From assembly GCF_900129885.1 (NCBI RefSeq), contig NZ_FQXE01000010.1, positions 62,001-126,000 on the forward strand: 64,000 nt of DNA. The letters are read 5' to 3'. Below are positions 27,558 through 36,404 of this stretch, piece after piece. The notes beneath the pieces are model-generated. The model was not told the origin of the DNA and did not search any database. It saw only the letters and a program-made list of their open reading frames with translations. The first letter of the stretch is position 1. Each line of letters opens with the position of its first letter. Both the position numbers and the translations under genes were made by a program. This DNA is from Pollutimonas bauzanensis. Lineage in GTDB: Bacteria > Pseudomonadota > Gammaproteobacteria > Burkholderiales > Burkholderiaceae_B.

Positions 27558-28639
27558 AAAAAGTCAGTGTCGAATGCCGCAACATCAGGCTGTCCTATGG
27601 CAGGACCGAAGTCCTGAAAGACATCAACCTTCTGATCGAACCCGGGGAATTCTTCGCCTTGCTGGGACCGTCCGGATCGGGCAAATCCACGCTGCTGCGC
27701 CTGGTCGCCGGGTTCAACCAGCAGAACTCCGGCCAGCTGTTCGTCGACGGCCAGGACATAGGCGGGGTGCCGCCGCACAAGCGCAATATCGGCATGGTAT
27801 TCCAGAGCTATGCGCTTTGGCCGCACATGACGGTATGGGACAACGTCGCCTTCGGCCTGGTGGAGCGCAAGCTGCGCAGGGCCGAAATCAAGGCCAGGGT
27901 CGGCGCCGCGCTCGAGCTGGTGGGCTTGTCCCAGTACGGCAAGCGGCGCCCCAATGAGCTTTCCGGCGGCCAGCAGCAGCGTGTCGCGCTGGCCCGCACC
28001 ATAGTCATAGAACCGCAAGTGCTGCTGCTGGACGAGCCGCTGTCCAACCTGGACAAGAACTTGCGGGTGCAGATGCGCCAGGAATTGCTGGCGCTGCAGC
28101 GCCGGCTGGGCATCACCACCATCTTCGTGACGCACGACCAGGAAGAAGCCATGACCACGGCGGACCGCATGGCCGTGATGGACCAGGGGGTGATACAGCA
28201 AGTCGGCAGCCCGTCCAACCTGTTCGATTTTCCGTGCAACCGCTTTGTCGCCAATTTCGTGGGCACCATGAATGTGCTGGAAGGCGAGGTCAAGCAGCGC
28301 AGCAGCAAGAACATCACCCTCAGCATAGGCGGCGTCGGCGACCTGAGCCTGCCCTTGCAGGCCGAGGCTCCCGACAGCCCGCGGATCGCGGCAAGCTTTC
28401 GCCCGCATACCGTGCAAATGGAAAACGCCGGCGGCTGGGGCGACGCGCGCTTTATCTGGCTGCCCGGCATTATCGAGCGCAGCGAATTCCTGGGCGAATT
28501 CACGCGCTACGAAGTGCGGGTCGGAGAACAGCGCATCACGGCGGACCAGGCGCATTATGCCGGCCTGAGCCTGTATCGGCCCGGCGCGCCGGTATCCATC
28601 GGGCTGGAACCGGCCCAGATCCGCCTGCTCAGCGCCTGA
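27554..28639 (+). CDS. ABC importer ATPase (FbpC/PotA type) with C-terminal TOBE-like domain
   Basis: The protein has 361 residues. Walker A is GPSGSGKSTLLRLVAG, the Q-loop is IGMVFQSYALWPHMTVWDNV, the signature is [17 protein letters not shown], Walker B is VLLLDEPLSNLDKNLR, and the switch His is in TIFVTHDQEEAMT. Residues from about 240 on form the regulatory TOBE-like extension (ASFRPHTVQMEN). It is translationally coupled to the permease. The FQSYALWPH loop is shared with the Fe3+/polyamine/phosphonate ATPases and does not fix the substrate. Confidence 0.93.
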   Translation: MKKVSVECRNIRLSYGRTEVLKDINLLIEPGEFFALLGPSGSGKSTLLRLVAGFNQQNSGQLFVDGQDIGGVPPHKRNIGMVFQSYALWPHMTVWDNVAFGLVERKLRRAEIKARVGAALELVGLSQYGKRRPNELSGGQQQRVALARTIVIEPQVLLLDEPLSNLDKNLRVQMRQELLALQRRLGITTIFVTHDQEEAMTTADRMAVMDQGVIQQVGSPSNLFDFPCNRFVANFVGTMNVLEGEVKQRSSKNITLSIGGVGDLSLPLQAEAPDSPRIAASFRPHTVQMENAGGWGDARFIWLPGIIERSEFLGEFTRYEVRVGEQRITADQAHYAGLSLYRPGAPVSIGLEPAQIRLLSA

Positions 28640-28654
28640 CCGGCAAGCTGGACG

Positions 28655-29563
28655 ATGGAAATCTATCAGATACGGGCATTCGTCACCGTGGCGCGGGTCG
28701 GCAACCTGACCCGCGCGGCCCAGGCCCTGAACCTGACTCAGCCCGCCGTCACCGCCCAGATCAAGGCCCTGGAACAAAGCCTGGGCGTGGCCTTGTTCGA
28801 CCGCAGCGCCGGCAAGTTCGCCCTGGCCAAGGCGGGCGCGACCCTGCTGCCCACCGCGGAAGCCGTGCTGGCGCTGGGCACCCAGCTCAAGTCCGAAGCG
28901 CTTAAGCTGCAGGGCGAGCTGCATGGCACGGTGGAGCTGGGCATTCCCAGCGAACAGGTGGATTTCCTGCGCCTGGGCGAACTGGCCAGCAGCGTCACAA
29001 GAAGCCTGCCGCTCATCGAACTGCAGACCCAGGTGCTGCCGACCACTCAACTGGTAGAATATGTCTGCACCGGCCGCCTGTCGGCCGCCCTGACCATTGC
29101 GGCCTACCCGCCGCGCGATGTCCAGTGGATGCCGCTGCGCAGCATCACCTACCGCATCGTACTGCCCAACGCCATGGCGGAGCATCTCAAACTGGGCGGC
29201 TGGCCGGAACTGGCCATGCTGCCCTGGCTAGACGGTCCGCATGGCAGCCATATACACCTTCTGTTGCGGGAGCTTTTCGAACGGCATGGGCTTACCCCAC
29301 GGGTCGTCATGAATAGCGCCGACCAGGCCAATATGGACGCGCTGGTCCGGGCCGGCGCGGGCTGCGCGCTGGTGCGCGAAGAGGTCGCGCTGGCCGGCGC
29401 CCAGCGGCAGGACTTCCTTGTGTGGGGTCATGCAAGGATAGACGCCAGCCTGGGGTTCATTACGTCCACCGAAAACGCCGCGCAACCGATACTTGTCGCC
29501 CTGATTTCGATGCTGAAAGAGATCTGGAACATCGATAACCTAATGGAAAAAATCGTAGCATGA
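28655..29563 (+). CDS. LysR-family transcriptional regulator
   Basis: The protein has 302 residues. The N-terminal winged helix-turn-helix reads MEIYQIRAFVTVARVGNLTR then ALNLTQPAVTAQIKALEQSL (about residues 1-60), followed by the co-inducer-binding domain (GTVELGIPSEQ and on). It lies 15 bp after the ATPase gene on the same strand rather than divergent, so it is part of the importer operon and probably senses the imported compound or a product. Its stop overlaps the phosphatase start (ATGA). Confidence 0.9.
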   Translation: MEIYQIRAFVTVARVGNLTRAAQALNLTQPAVTAQIKALEQSLGVALFDRSAGKFALAKAGATLLPTAEAVLALGTQLKSEALKLQGELHGTVELGIPSEQVDFLRLGELASSVTRSLPLIELQTQVLPTTQLVEYVCTGRLSAALTIAAYPPRDVQWMPLRSITYRIVLPNAMAEHLKLGGWPELAMLPWLDGPHGSHIHLLLRELFERHGLTPRVVMNSADQANMDALVRAGAGCALVREEVALAGAQRQDFLVWGHARIDASLGFITSTENAAQPILVALISMLKEIWNIDNLMEKIVA

Positions 29564-30207
29564 GCATCACTCACTTCTGGCTGGTCCGCCATGGGGAAAC
29601 GCAATGGAACGCCAGCAGGCGCCTCCAAGGATGGCTGGACATCCCCTTGAGCTCGGTCGGGATCAGGCAGGCGGAACAATTGGCGGATTATCTGCGTTCG
29701 CCGTCCTTTGACGCGGCCATCGACGCCGTGGTCAGCAGCGACCTGAGCCGCGCCTTCGAAACGGCGCGCATCGCCGCCAGCCATTTTGGCCACGCCATCG
29801 AGGCCAGCCCGGAATTGCGCGAGCGCAGCTACGGCGTCTACGAAGGCCAGGACTGGGCCATGCTCAACAATCCCTTGACGGGCGCCGCCGCGGTGAATTT
29901 TCGCGATCCGCAGCAGGACATTGAGAAAGGCGAGGCCTTGCACCGCTTCGATGCGCGCATCCGCGAGGCCTTCGAAGCCCTGGCGCGGCGCCATCAGGGC
30001 CGCAATGTCCTGGCGTTCGCCCACGGCGGCGTCATCGATATCGCCTGGCGCAGGGCCAGCCGGCTGTCGCTGGACGCTGAACGGCCCGATCCGATACTGA
30101 ACACCAGCATCAACCGCTTCTCGATAGACGGGGACAATAACTGGACGCTGATGGACTGGGGCCGCGTCGGGCATCTGGAAATCAGCGCCCTGGACGATAT
30201 CGTTTAG
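29560..30207 (+). CDS. Histidine phosphatase family protein (phosphoglycerate-mutase-like/GpmB type)
   Basis: The protein has 215 residues. The RHG motif is in WLVRHGETQWN (catalytic His11), a conserved acid is in LRERSYGVYEGQ, and the second active-site His is in VLAFAHGGVIDIA. No signal peptide is visible. The overlap with the LysR gene puts it in the same transcript as the importer. If the importer carries a phosphorylated organic compound, a phosphatase here would make sense, but that is inference. Confidence 0.85.
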   Translation: MSITHFWLVRHGETQWNASRRLQGWLDIPLSSVGIRQAEQLADYLRSPSFDAAIDAVVSSDLSRAFETARIAASHFGHAIEASPELRERSYGVYEGQDWAMLNNPLTGAAAVNFRDPQQDIEKGEALHRFDARIREAFEALARRHQGRNVLAFAHGGVIDIAWRRASRLSLDAERPDPILNTSINRFSIDGDNNWTLMDWGRVGHLEISALDDIV

Positions 30208-30214
30208 CCGAAGC

Positions 30215-30646
30215 ATGAAAAAAGCGCGAAATGCTTCGGCCTGCCCCTGCGGCGGGATGGTCCAGGGGGCTAGCTATGCGGCCTGCTGCCAGCCTTATAT
30301 CGAGGGGCGCGAACGGGCGCCCACGGCCGAACACCTGATGCGGTCGCGCTATACGGCCTACACGCTGGGCGACGCGGCCTATGTGCTGTCGACCTGGCAC
30401 GCCAGCACGCGGCCGCCGGAGCTGGCGCTGGACGCCGCGGGCGCGCCGCATGCGATGCGCTGGCTGGAGTTGGCGGTCCACAGCCACACGCAGTTGACGG
30501 AAACCCAGGCGCAGGTGATGTTCACGGCAAGGTACCGCGAAGGCGGCCGCGCGCGGCGCCTGAAAGAGCACAGCCGCTTCGTGCTGGAAAACGGGCAATG
30601 GTTTTATGTGGACGGCGACGTGGATTTCGACGCGTCGTCGCGGTGA
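30215..30646 (+). CDS. YchJ-like (UPF0225) SEC-C domain protein
   Basis: This small protein of 143 residues opens MKKARNASACPCGG and continues YAACCQPYIEGRERAPTAE, the YchJ N-terminal zinc-binding cysteine pattern. MRSRYTAYTLGDAAYVLSTW and FTARYREGGRARRLKEHSRF are the other family blocks. Its molecular function is not established. It starts 7 bp after the phosphatase gene and converges with the receptor gene. Confidence 0.88.
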   Translation: MKKARNASACPCGGMVQGASYAACCQPYIEGRERAPTAEHLMRSRYTAYTLGDAAYVLSTWHASTRPPELALDAAGAPHAMRWLELAVHSHTQLTETQAQVMFTARYREGGRARRLKEHSRFVLENGQWFYVDGDVDFDASSR

Positions 30647-30673
30647 TGGCTGGCGCATAAGGAACGCGACCGC

Positions 30674-32869
30674 TCAGAACGAAACGCTCGCGCCGGCCCA
30701 CAGAAGGCGCCCGGGCTCGTTATAGGTGTTGGCCCCGGCACCGCTGCGATACAGCTGCTTGTCAAACACATTGTTGACGCCGGCCCGCAGATTGAGGTGC
30801 TTGCTGACCCGGAAAGTTCCGCTCACCGAAAGCAATGCATAGGGATCGCGATCCTCCCCAAGATACGGTTCTCCCCGTGAATCCAGCGTCCTCGACTTCT
30901 GCTTGCCATACCAGGTCACCATCACATTCGCATTGAGCCTGTCGGTAATGTCCCAGGCGAGTATCGAGTTCAACGTGAACTTGGGTGTCGTCGAGAGCGC
31001 CTCGCCGGTATCCCGGTTCTTCGACTTGATCATGTAGGTAGCGTTGTTGTCCCAGCTCAGCCTATCCGTCAGCCGTACATTGAATGTGCTTTCCAGCCCC
31101 CGGACGATGGCCCTGGGCACGTTGTAGTACTGGTACTCGTACAGGCTGCCGAATTTTCCCTCGCTCTGGATACCCGGCTCCACCTTGTTCTTGTAGTCGT
31201 TATTGAAGAATGTCAGGTTGGTCAGGATGCGCTCGCTCTTGTATTCCAGGCCTATCTCCGAGTTCAGGCTTTTCTCGGCTTCAAGATCTTCGTTGCCGCG
31301 CACGTAGCACGGGCCAGTGCCGCCCCAGCAGCCGAAGCCCTGACTATACATGCGGTAATCGGGATCCAGCTGGTAGATATTGGGCGACTTGTAGGCGCGC
31401 GCCACCCCGGCCTTCAGGGTCACCTCATCATTGAGCGCATACCAGACGTTCAGGGATGGGTTGAGACTGGAACCAATAACGTTGTGGCGCTCGTAGAAGA
31501 CGCCAGGCGTGATGGTCAGGCCGTTCTCGAGGATGATGTTGTCTTCCAGCGTAAGGCTGAACAATTTCGTTTTATAGTCCGGGCTGCGGTCGCCGATATC
31601 GTCCGGATCCAGCACCTGCTGCTTCACGATGTTCATATCGTGCAGCCTGGCCTGGGTATAGCCCAGGCCTAGCGTCAGGCTATGCGCGAACGGGCTGCGG
31701 AAATTGACCGTGGTCTCGCTCATGATGTCCAGGTTATTGAGCCTGGACGTGATGCGGCTGCGGTCGCCGGAAATCGCGCCTTCCGCCAAACCGCTCAGGC
31801 CTTCGTCGTAGCGGTTGTTCCTGGTGTTCTCGTACTGCACATAGGTGGTATTGCTCACGTTGTCCCACGATCCGTTGTAGGTCAGCGAATAGACGTTGCG
31901 CGTCATGGTGTTGGAATTTTGGCCAATCAGGTCGGTCAGGTCGAACTGCCCGCCGCCCTTGGCGATGGCGTCCACGGTGCCCTGGCTGATCTGCGCGTCG
32001 CCGGCATAGATATTCTCCTGGCGGCTGTTGGAGAATTCCAGGTCGAGAGTCTGCCGGGCGGCGGGCGACCAGCGCAGCAGAACGTTGCCGTCGCGATTCT
32101 TCACCCCTTCGCGGCCGGCCGTGATGGTCGACGGCAGGCTGCCGTCTTCCGATCGGTTGTGCAGCAGGTTGATATACCAGGCGTCGGCGTCGGTCTTGTT
32201 GTAGCTGCCATAGACGCGCAGCCCGAAGTTTCCGCCCAGAGGCGTCATCAGGTTGAAGTTGGCGCGCTTCGTGTCGCCTTCTTCATCATGATATGGAGCA
32301 GCGTAATAGGTATTGACGCTGCCCGAGAACGCATCGAATTTTTTCTTGGTGATGATATTCACGACGCCGCCTGCCGCCCCATCGCCGTAACGGGCCGCGG
32401 CCGGGCCGCGGTACACCTCGATGGACTGTACCATTTCGGCCGGCACCCAATTGGAATCGCCGCGCGTATCGCGCTCGTTGCGCCGGCTGTAGCGCACGGA
32501 ATTGCGGCTGCGCACCGGCTTTCCGTCAACCAGGATCAGCGTATTCTCCGGCCCCATGCCGCGGATCTCGATCTGGCGGTTGTTGCCGCGCTGGCCGCTG
32601 GTGGAATTGCCGGTCAGGTTCACGCCCGGCTGTTTACGTATGATTTCGGATAAATCATTGGTGACGCCTTGCCGGTCGATGTCCTTGGCTCTCACCTCCG
32701 AAGCGCCCAGGCTTTGCTTGACCTGCTCTGCCGGGGTCACGTAGATAGTCTCGAGTTCGGTTACGCCGCTGCCGTCCTGCGCAGATGCGAGTTGCGCTGA
32801 CCATGGCGAGAACAGCAGCATGATCTGCGACGCAACGATGGTTTTCCTGATTTTCATTTCTTTTTTCAT
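30674..32869 (-). CDS. fepA: FepA/PfeA/BfeA-type TonB-dependent catecholate siderophore receptor
   Basis: This outer-membrane receptor has 731 residues. The signal peptide ends ASA before QDG; the TonB box is around ETIYVTP (about 40-46). The plug has PGVNLTGNSTSGQRGNNRQI, GMGPENTLILVDGKPVRSRN and DGAAGGVVNIITKK, nearly diagnostic of enterobactin receptors. The barrel keeps the FepA extracellular Cys pair (GFGCWGGTGPCYVRGNEDL) and the block WYGKQKSRTLDSRGEPYLG. The end, YNEPGRLLWAGASVSF, closes on the terminal Phe. It is the last gene of the leftward Slam operon, 68 bp after Slam. In FepA-type systems the substrate is ferric enterobactin or a similar catecholate; here a surface lipoprotein may assist. 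GGGGAAGAG precedes the ATG. Confidence 0.93.
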   Translation of the reverse strand: MKKEMKIRKTIVASQIMLLFSPWSAQLASAQDGSGVTELETIYVTPAEQVKQSLGASEVRAKDIDRQGVTNDLSEIIRKQPGVNLTGNSTSGQRGNNRQIEIRGMGPENTLILVDGKPVRSRNSVRYSRRNERDTRGDSNWVPAEMVQSIEVYRGPAAARYGDGAAGGVVNIITKKKFDAFSGSVNTYYAAPYHDEEGDTKRANFNLMTPLGGNFGLRVYGSYNKTDADAWYINLLHNRSEDGSLPSTITAGREGVKNRDGNVLLRWSPAARQTLDLEFSNSRQENIYAGDAQISQGTVDAIAKGGGQFDLTDLIGQNSNTMTRNVYSLTYNGSWDNVSNTTYVQYENTRNNRYDEGLSGLAEGAISGDRSRITSRLNNLDIMSETTVNFRSPFAHSLTLGLGYTQARLHDMNIVKQQVLDPDDIGDRSPDYKTKLFSLTLEDNIILENGLTITPGVFYERHNVIGSSLNPSLNVWYALNDEVTLKAGVARAYKSPNIYQLDPDYRMYSQGFGCWGGTGPCYVRGNEDLEAEKSLNSEIGLEYKSERILTNLTFFNNDYKNKVEPGIQSEGKFGSLYEYQYYNVPRAIVRGLESTFNVRLTDRLSWDNNATYMIKSKNRDTGEALSTTPKFTLNSILAWDITDRLNANVMVTWYGKQKSRTLDSRGEPYLGEDRDPYALLSVSGTFRVSKHLNLRAGVNNVFDKQLYRSGAGANTYNEPGRLLWAGASVSF

Positions 32870-32937
32870 CTCTTCCCCGAATCGCTGTTGCTCGAATTGA
32901 AGTTTTCATGCCGGGCGCGCGCCAGCCCCTGCGTATC

Positions 32938-34407
32938 TCAGAATTCTTTTCTTATCTGCACACCGAACTGCTTTTTCGAATACGCGGCAAGCACATAATT
33001 GCTGTCCACCTTGCGGTACTCGAACGTCAGCCGCGGCGTGAAGCCTCTCCAGCTCCAATTGCTTTTCCACAAGGACAGCGTCGCGGAATAATCCTTGTCG
33101 GACTGAATGACATTGAAAAAATTGAGCGCCCGGTACTTGCGCCGCAGCGCACTGGCATCTATTTGCGAAGTAATGCCCAGCGGCCAGGCATACATGTGCC
33201 CAAGACGCAGGCCGTAGTAGTCGTAGGCTTCGCTGCTGTCCGCGGCGGTCTGTTTGCCCACGTCCGTGCCCAGCACGAGATACTGGCGGTCGGAGAGCCT
33301 GTGCACGACCGAGAGCGAGGCCGACAGACTGTGGCCATTCAGAAACGTGCGCGATTTGTGCGACAGCCGGCCATACTCGGCGGCGGCCAGGATCTGCCAG
33401 TCGCGATTGATGAAGTAGCTTTCCTGCGCCCGCAGGCCCGCGGTCTGCGAATACGGCTCGGTGCCGAACCAGCGGTACGCGAAGAACGGCATCACCGATA
33501 TCTCGTGGCGCGCATTGCGCCATGCGATGCCGCTGGTCACGCGGCTGTAAGTGTCGTCGTAATCGTGCTTGTCCCAGTAATACTTGCCGAAGACATAAGC
33601 CTGGTTGCGCCAGTGGAAATGACCGGAGAGCGGCGTGTCTTTGCGCAGTCCCAGATAATAGCGGGCGCCATGCGCAGACTGGGGTTCAGGCAGGGTCCAG
33701 CGGCCGTAAGCGGTATAGATGTAGCGCTGGCTCGGGGCGTTGTTGACGTTGGGGTCGGACACGTAGCTGAGGCTGGCGTCGACTTTCAACCCGGTCTGCC
33801 TGTCTATCCCCTTCTCAAACTGTTCCAGCACGGCCCTAAGTTCCTGGGGCAACCGCGGGTCATTGCCGATAGCCTTGAATTCCGCTCTGGCCTCGTTCAG
33901 CTGGCTGTCCATGAACAGCGCCACCGCCAGGCTGAAACGCACCATGGACAGGGCGGCATCCCGTTCCAGAACGCCCCGGTACTTTTCAATCGCGCTCGCG
34001 AAGTTGCCATCTTCCTGAGCAATGAGGCCTTCGCCGTATTGGGCCATCAGAGGGTCGTGGTCGGGCAGTTGCACGTACAGCGGCAGCAGCAGGCGCACGC
34101 CCGCCACATCCTGCTTCAGCAATGACAACAGCATCATGCGGCCGAGCAGTTGTGGATGCTGCAGCAGTTCCTTCTCGCTCAGCCGGATGGAATGACTTTT
34201 CTGCGCGCCGGGCAAGGGCATGGCGGGCTGATCGTTGCGACGCTCCTCCCGCCACTGGTCGGTCAGATTGAAATTCCTGTTCTGCTCGGGCACATTGTTC
34301 TGGGGAACAGCCATGGGCGCGGACTCGGCAGCCTGCGCCGCCAGCGCGCCGCCATTCAGCAATGCCGGCATCAGCATAGCGATGACCCAGCGTTGTCCTT
34401 CCGTCAT
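32938..34407 (-). CDS. slam: Slam: surface lipoprotein assembly modulator (outer-membrane translocator)
   Basis: Slam proteins move TbpB-like lipoproteins and hemophilins across the outer membrane. From the ATG at 34405-34407 (GGAAAG upstream) it has 489 residues with a signal peptide ending AAQA before AES. Residues of about 60-175 are a TPR-like periplasmic domain (YGEGLIAQEDGNFASAIEKY). The barrel begins at GLKVDASLSYVSDPNVNNAP, a hallmark Slam junction, and ends in QFGVQIRKEF with a terminal Phe. It lies between the lipoprotein and receptor genes on the same strand. Its cargo is presumably the two upstream TbpB-lobe proteins. Confidence 0.9.
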   Translation of the reverse strand: MTEGQRWVIAMLMPALLNGGALAAQAAESAPMAVPQNNVPEQNRNFNLTDQWREERRNDQPAMPLPGAQKSHSIRLSEKELLQHPQLLGRMMLLSLLKQDVAGVRLLLPLYVQLPDHDPLMAQYGEGLIAQEDGNFASAIEKYRGVLERDAALSMVRFSLAVALFMDSQLNEARAEFKAIGNDPRLPQELRAVLEQFEKGIDRQTGLKVDASLSYVSDPNVNNAPSQRYIYTAYGRWTLPEPQSAHGARYYLGLRKDTPLSGHFHWRNQAYVFGKYYWDKHDYDDTYSRVTSGIAWRNARHEISVMPFFAYRWFGTEPYSQTAGLRAQESYFINRDWQILAAAEYGRLSHKSRTFLNGHSLSASLSVVHRLSDRQYLVLGTDVGKQTAADSSEAYDYYGLRLGHMYAWPLGITSQIDASALRRKYRALNFFNVIQSDKDYSATLSLWKSNWSWRGFTPRLTFEYRKVDSNYVLAAYSKKQFGVQIRKEF

Positions 34408-34514
34408 ATTTCTTTCCAACAAGTAAGTGCCGCGCATGCCTGCAGGGATCTACGGTATGGGTCGCGCATGCCTACCGGAAAATCGCCGGATCCGGCCATG
34501 CGCCGCGGGCGCAG

Positions 34515-36248
34515 CTACTTGCTGACGCCGAAAGCCCCTTGCACCAATGTGTCGTTGTTCACATAGACGCCAGCCATTTCCTCAGCGCCTGGTCCGAGGA
34601 AATGGCCTTGCGTCACGAAGCCGTCCTTGGTGCCAACGAAGGTATTCCCGGCGACCCTGCCGCCCAGCGCGATCTCGTCGATCGAACTGTCCATGGCGGT
34701 GATGGTGCCCGCGAACGCCTTGTTGGCGAAGTCGACACTGAACGCCGCGGTGGACGGAATAACGTTATTTGACTTGTTCGCAAGCGTGGATTCGCCGGTA
34801 TAGGTTGCGGCCAACCCGGTGTAATTCACGGTTCCGCTGATGGGCATGGCGTCTTCGGGCGTAAAGTTGCCGAATGCCCATACAGCACTCACTCCATTGC
34901 TGGGGCCAGCGCTCCATTGACCCTGTCTCAGATTCAATCCTATAGCCGTATTACCCAATCCCGTGGACTTCTTGCTCTGGAAATAGATATGGCCCGCATT
35001 AGGATAAAGAACCAGCTTGCTTGCCGTGGCGGAGGAGGTCAGGAAATAGTGGGGGTCATTTAGATTGAAAGTGATGGATCTGACTTCGACCGTGCATTCG
35101 CTTATCACGCAGGCATCCGAGAGCGGATCGACATACTGCTCTGACACCGGGTCATAATATGTCGTAGTGTCGTAAGCGTGATATGCCACATGTCCATATC
35201 TATCTGTGGGATATTGGGTGAGATCAAGAAAGGTCTGCTCGCTTTTGTTGATTTCCATGATGCTGCGGCCGGTGTCGAAGAAGTTGCTTTTAGCAACAAT
35301 AAAACCGCCGGACTTGTAGTCTATTTCCGGTTCGATTGGTCCGCCGCCGCCATCGCCGCCGCCACCACCCGAAACACCCCTGATCGCGCCATAGGCGCCC
35401 AGGAAATCCCTTTCGGCATTGGCAAAGGTACCGGCCAGTTCATTGCCGTTGACACCGTAGAATTGGCCCGCCGTCGTGGTGCCGTCCTTTTCGCCGCTGA
35501 ACGAATTGCCATTGATGCTTGCCGCCAGAAGGATGTTGGAAAACGTGGTTTCGCTGCCCGCGGAAGGGGAAATGGTGCCGCTCAGGATCTTGTTGCCGAA
35601 ATCGACGGTAAAAGACGAATCCGCCTGTACGCGCTCGATCCCCGCGCCATTGACGATGGCCCGGCCGTTGTAGACGGCGGAGCCGGTTTGCGCGTCCACC
35701 ACGCCGGCATCCGTGGCAAAACCCTGGGCGAAAGCCACCTCGACGAAGCCATTGATGCTGTCCGTCCTGTTGTACGACAGCCCCCACAACGCCGCGCCCA
35801 GATTGGCACCGAAATACTTGATTATGCCGTAGAAGCCGTATCTGTCCAGGACGAAGAAATCCTCGCCGGCGCTCACCGCCTCGTTGAGCAGCTTGGCCTG
35901 GTAATCGTAAATGGGGTTGTACGTGGAGCCATCGGCCATTGCGATGGGGTACGTATCGGTAAAGACCGGACGGCCGCCGGCAATCGTATGCGAGGTGTCC
36001 GTAAGGGCGCTGATTTCCCCGCCTTCGCTGCTGCGCCGGACATAGCTGCCGGACACCGTGGTCGCGTCGGACGGGAAGGTATCCTTGGTGTAGCTGAGGC
36101 CATCGCTGTTGTCATTGCCATCGCCCGAACCGACGTCGGAAGCCGGGGGATTTGTATTGAAAACCACCGGATGGCTGGTGCTGCACGCCCCAAGCGCCAG
36201 GATGGAAGCCACGGCCAGGCCGGCGGCGCTGAATTTGTTCCTATTCAT
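34515..36248 (-). CDS. Bilobed TbpB-like surface lipoprotein, predicted Slam cargo
   Basis: The protein has 577 residues from the ATG at 36246-36248, which gives a standard lipoprotein signal, AGLAVASILALGAC, with the lipidated Cys at 22. An ATG nine codons upstream is an alternative. After a Gly/Asp/Asn-rich tether come two lobes joined by a GGGGGDGGGG linker. Each lobe ends in a beta-barrel domain of TbpB type: FTVDFGNKILSGTIS with GQFYGVNGNELAGTFANAE and LGAYGA in the first, and FSVDFANKAFAGTITAMD with HFLGPGAEEMAGVYVNN in the second. TbpB-like proteins capture iron carriers at the cell surface. Adjacent Slam and TonB receptor genes support that role; the ligand is unknown. Confidence 0.85.
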   Translation of the reverse strand: MNRNKFSAAGLAVASILALGACSTSHPVVFNTNPPASDVGSGDGNDNSDGLSYTKDTFPSDATTVSGSYVRRSSEGGEISALTDTSHTIAGGRPVFTDTYPIAMADGSTYNPIYDYQAKLLNEAVSAGEDFFVLDRYGFYGIIKYFGANLGAALWGLSYNRTDSINGFVEVAFAQGFATDAGVVDAQTGSAVYNGRAIVNGAGIERVQADSSFTVDFGNKILSGTISPSAGSETTFSNILLAASINGNSFSGEKDGTTTAGQFYGVNGNELAGTFANAERDFLGAYGAIRGVSGGGGGDGGGGPIEPEIDYKSGGFIVAKSNFFDTGRSIMEINKSEQTFLDLTQYPTDRYGHVAYHAYDTTTYYDPVSEQYVDPLSDACVISECTVEVRSITFNLNDPHYFLTSSATASKLVLYPNAGHIYFQSKKSTGLGNTAIGLNLRQGQWSAGPSNGVSAVWAFGNFTPEDAMPISGTVNYTGLAATYTGESTLANKSNNVIPSTAAFSVDFANKAFAGTITAMDSSIDEIALGGRVAGNTFVGTKDGFVTQGHFLGPGAEEMAGVYVNNDTLVQGAFGVSK

Positions 36249-36359
36249 AGGACGTTGAACCCCATTGTTTTTCATGTTCCAGAACTTTTGATTATTCAAA
36301 TACCGGCAGGCGGGAAAAGCCGCCTTGGCCTGGGCGCGGCCCGCAAGCCGAGGCCGAAG

Positions 36360-36381
36360 CGTCCCCGGTCAGCCGGGGACG
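36360..36381 (-). promoter_or_regulatory. Strong intercistronic hairpin between the two lobe-protein genes
   Basis: CGTCCCCGG (36360-36368) pairs perfectly with CCGGGGACG (36373-36381) around a 4-nt loop, 23 bp after the stop of the small secreted protein. No T tract follows on the minus strand, so it looks like an RNA-stabilising or processing hairpin that would raise the level of the first cistron rather than end transcription. Confidence 0.55.
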
Positions 36382-36404
36382 GTCATGCGCTCAAAGCGCA
36401 GGCG

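Noticed and set aside
24434-28639. Ferric iron (Fbp/Afu) transporter
   Set aside because: The layout is Fbp-like, but no Fur box precedes it and the FbpA tyrosine pair is not evident, so the substrate is left open.
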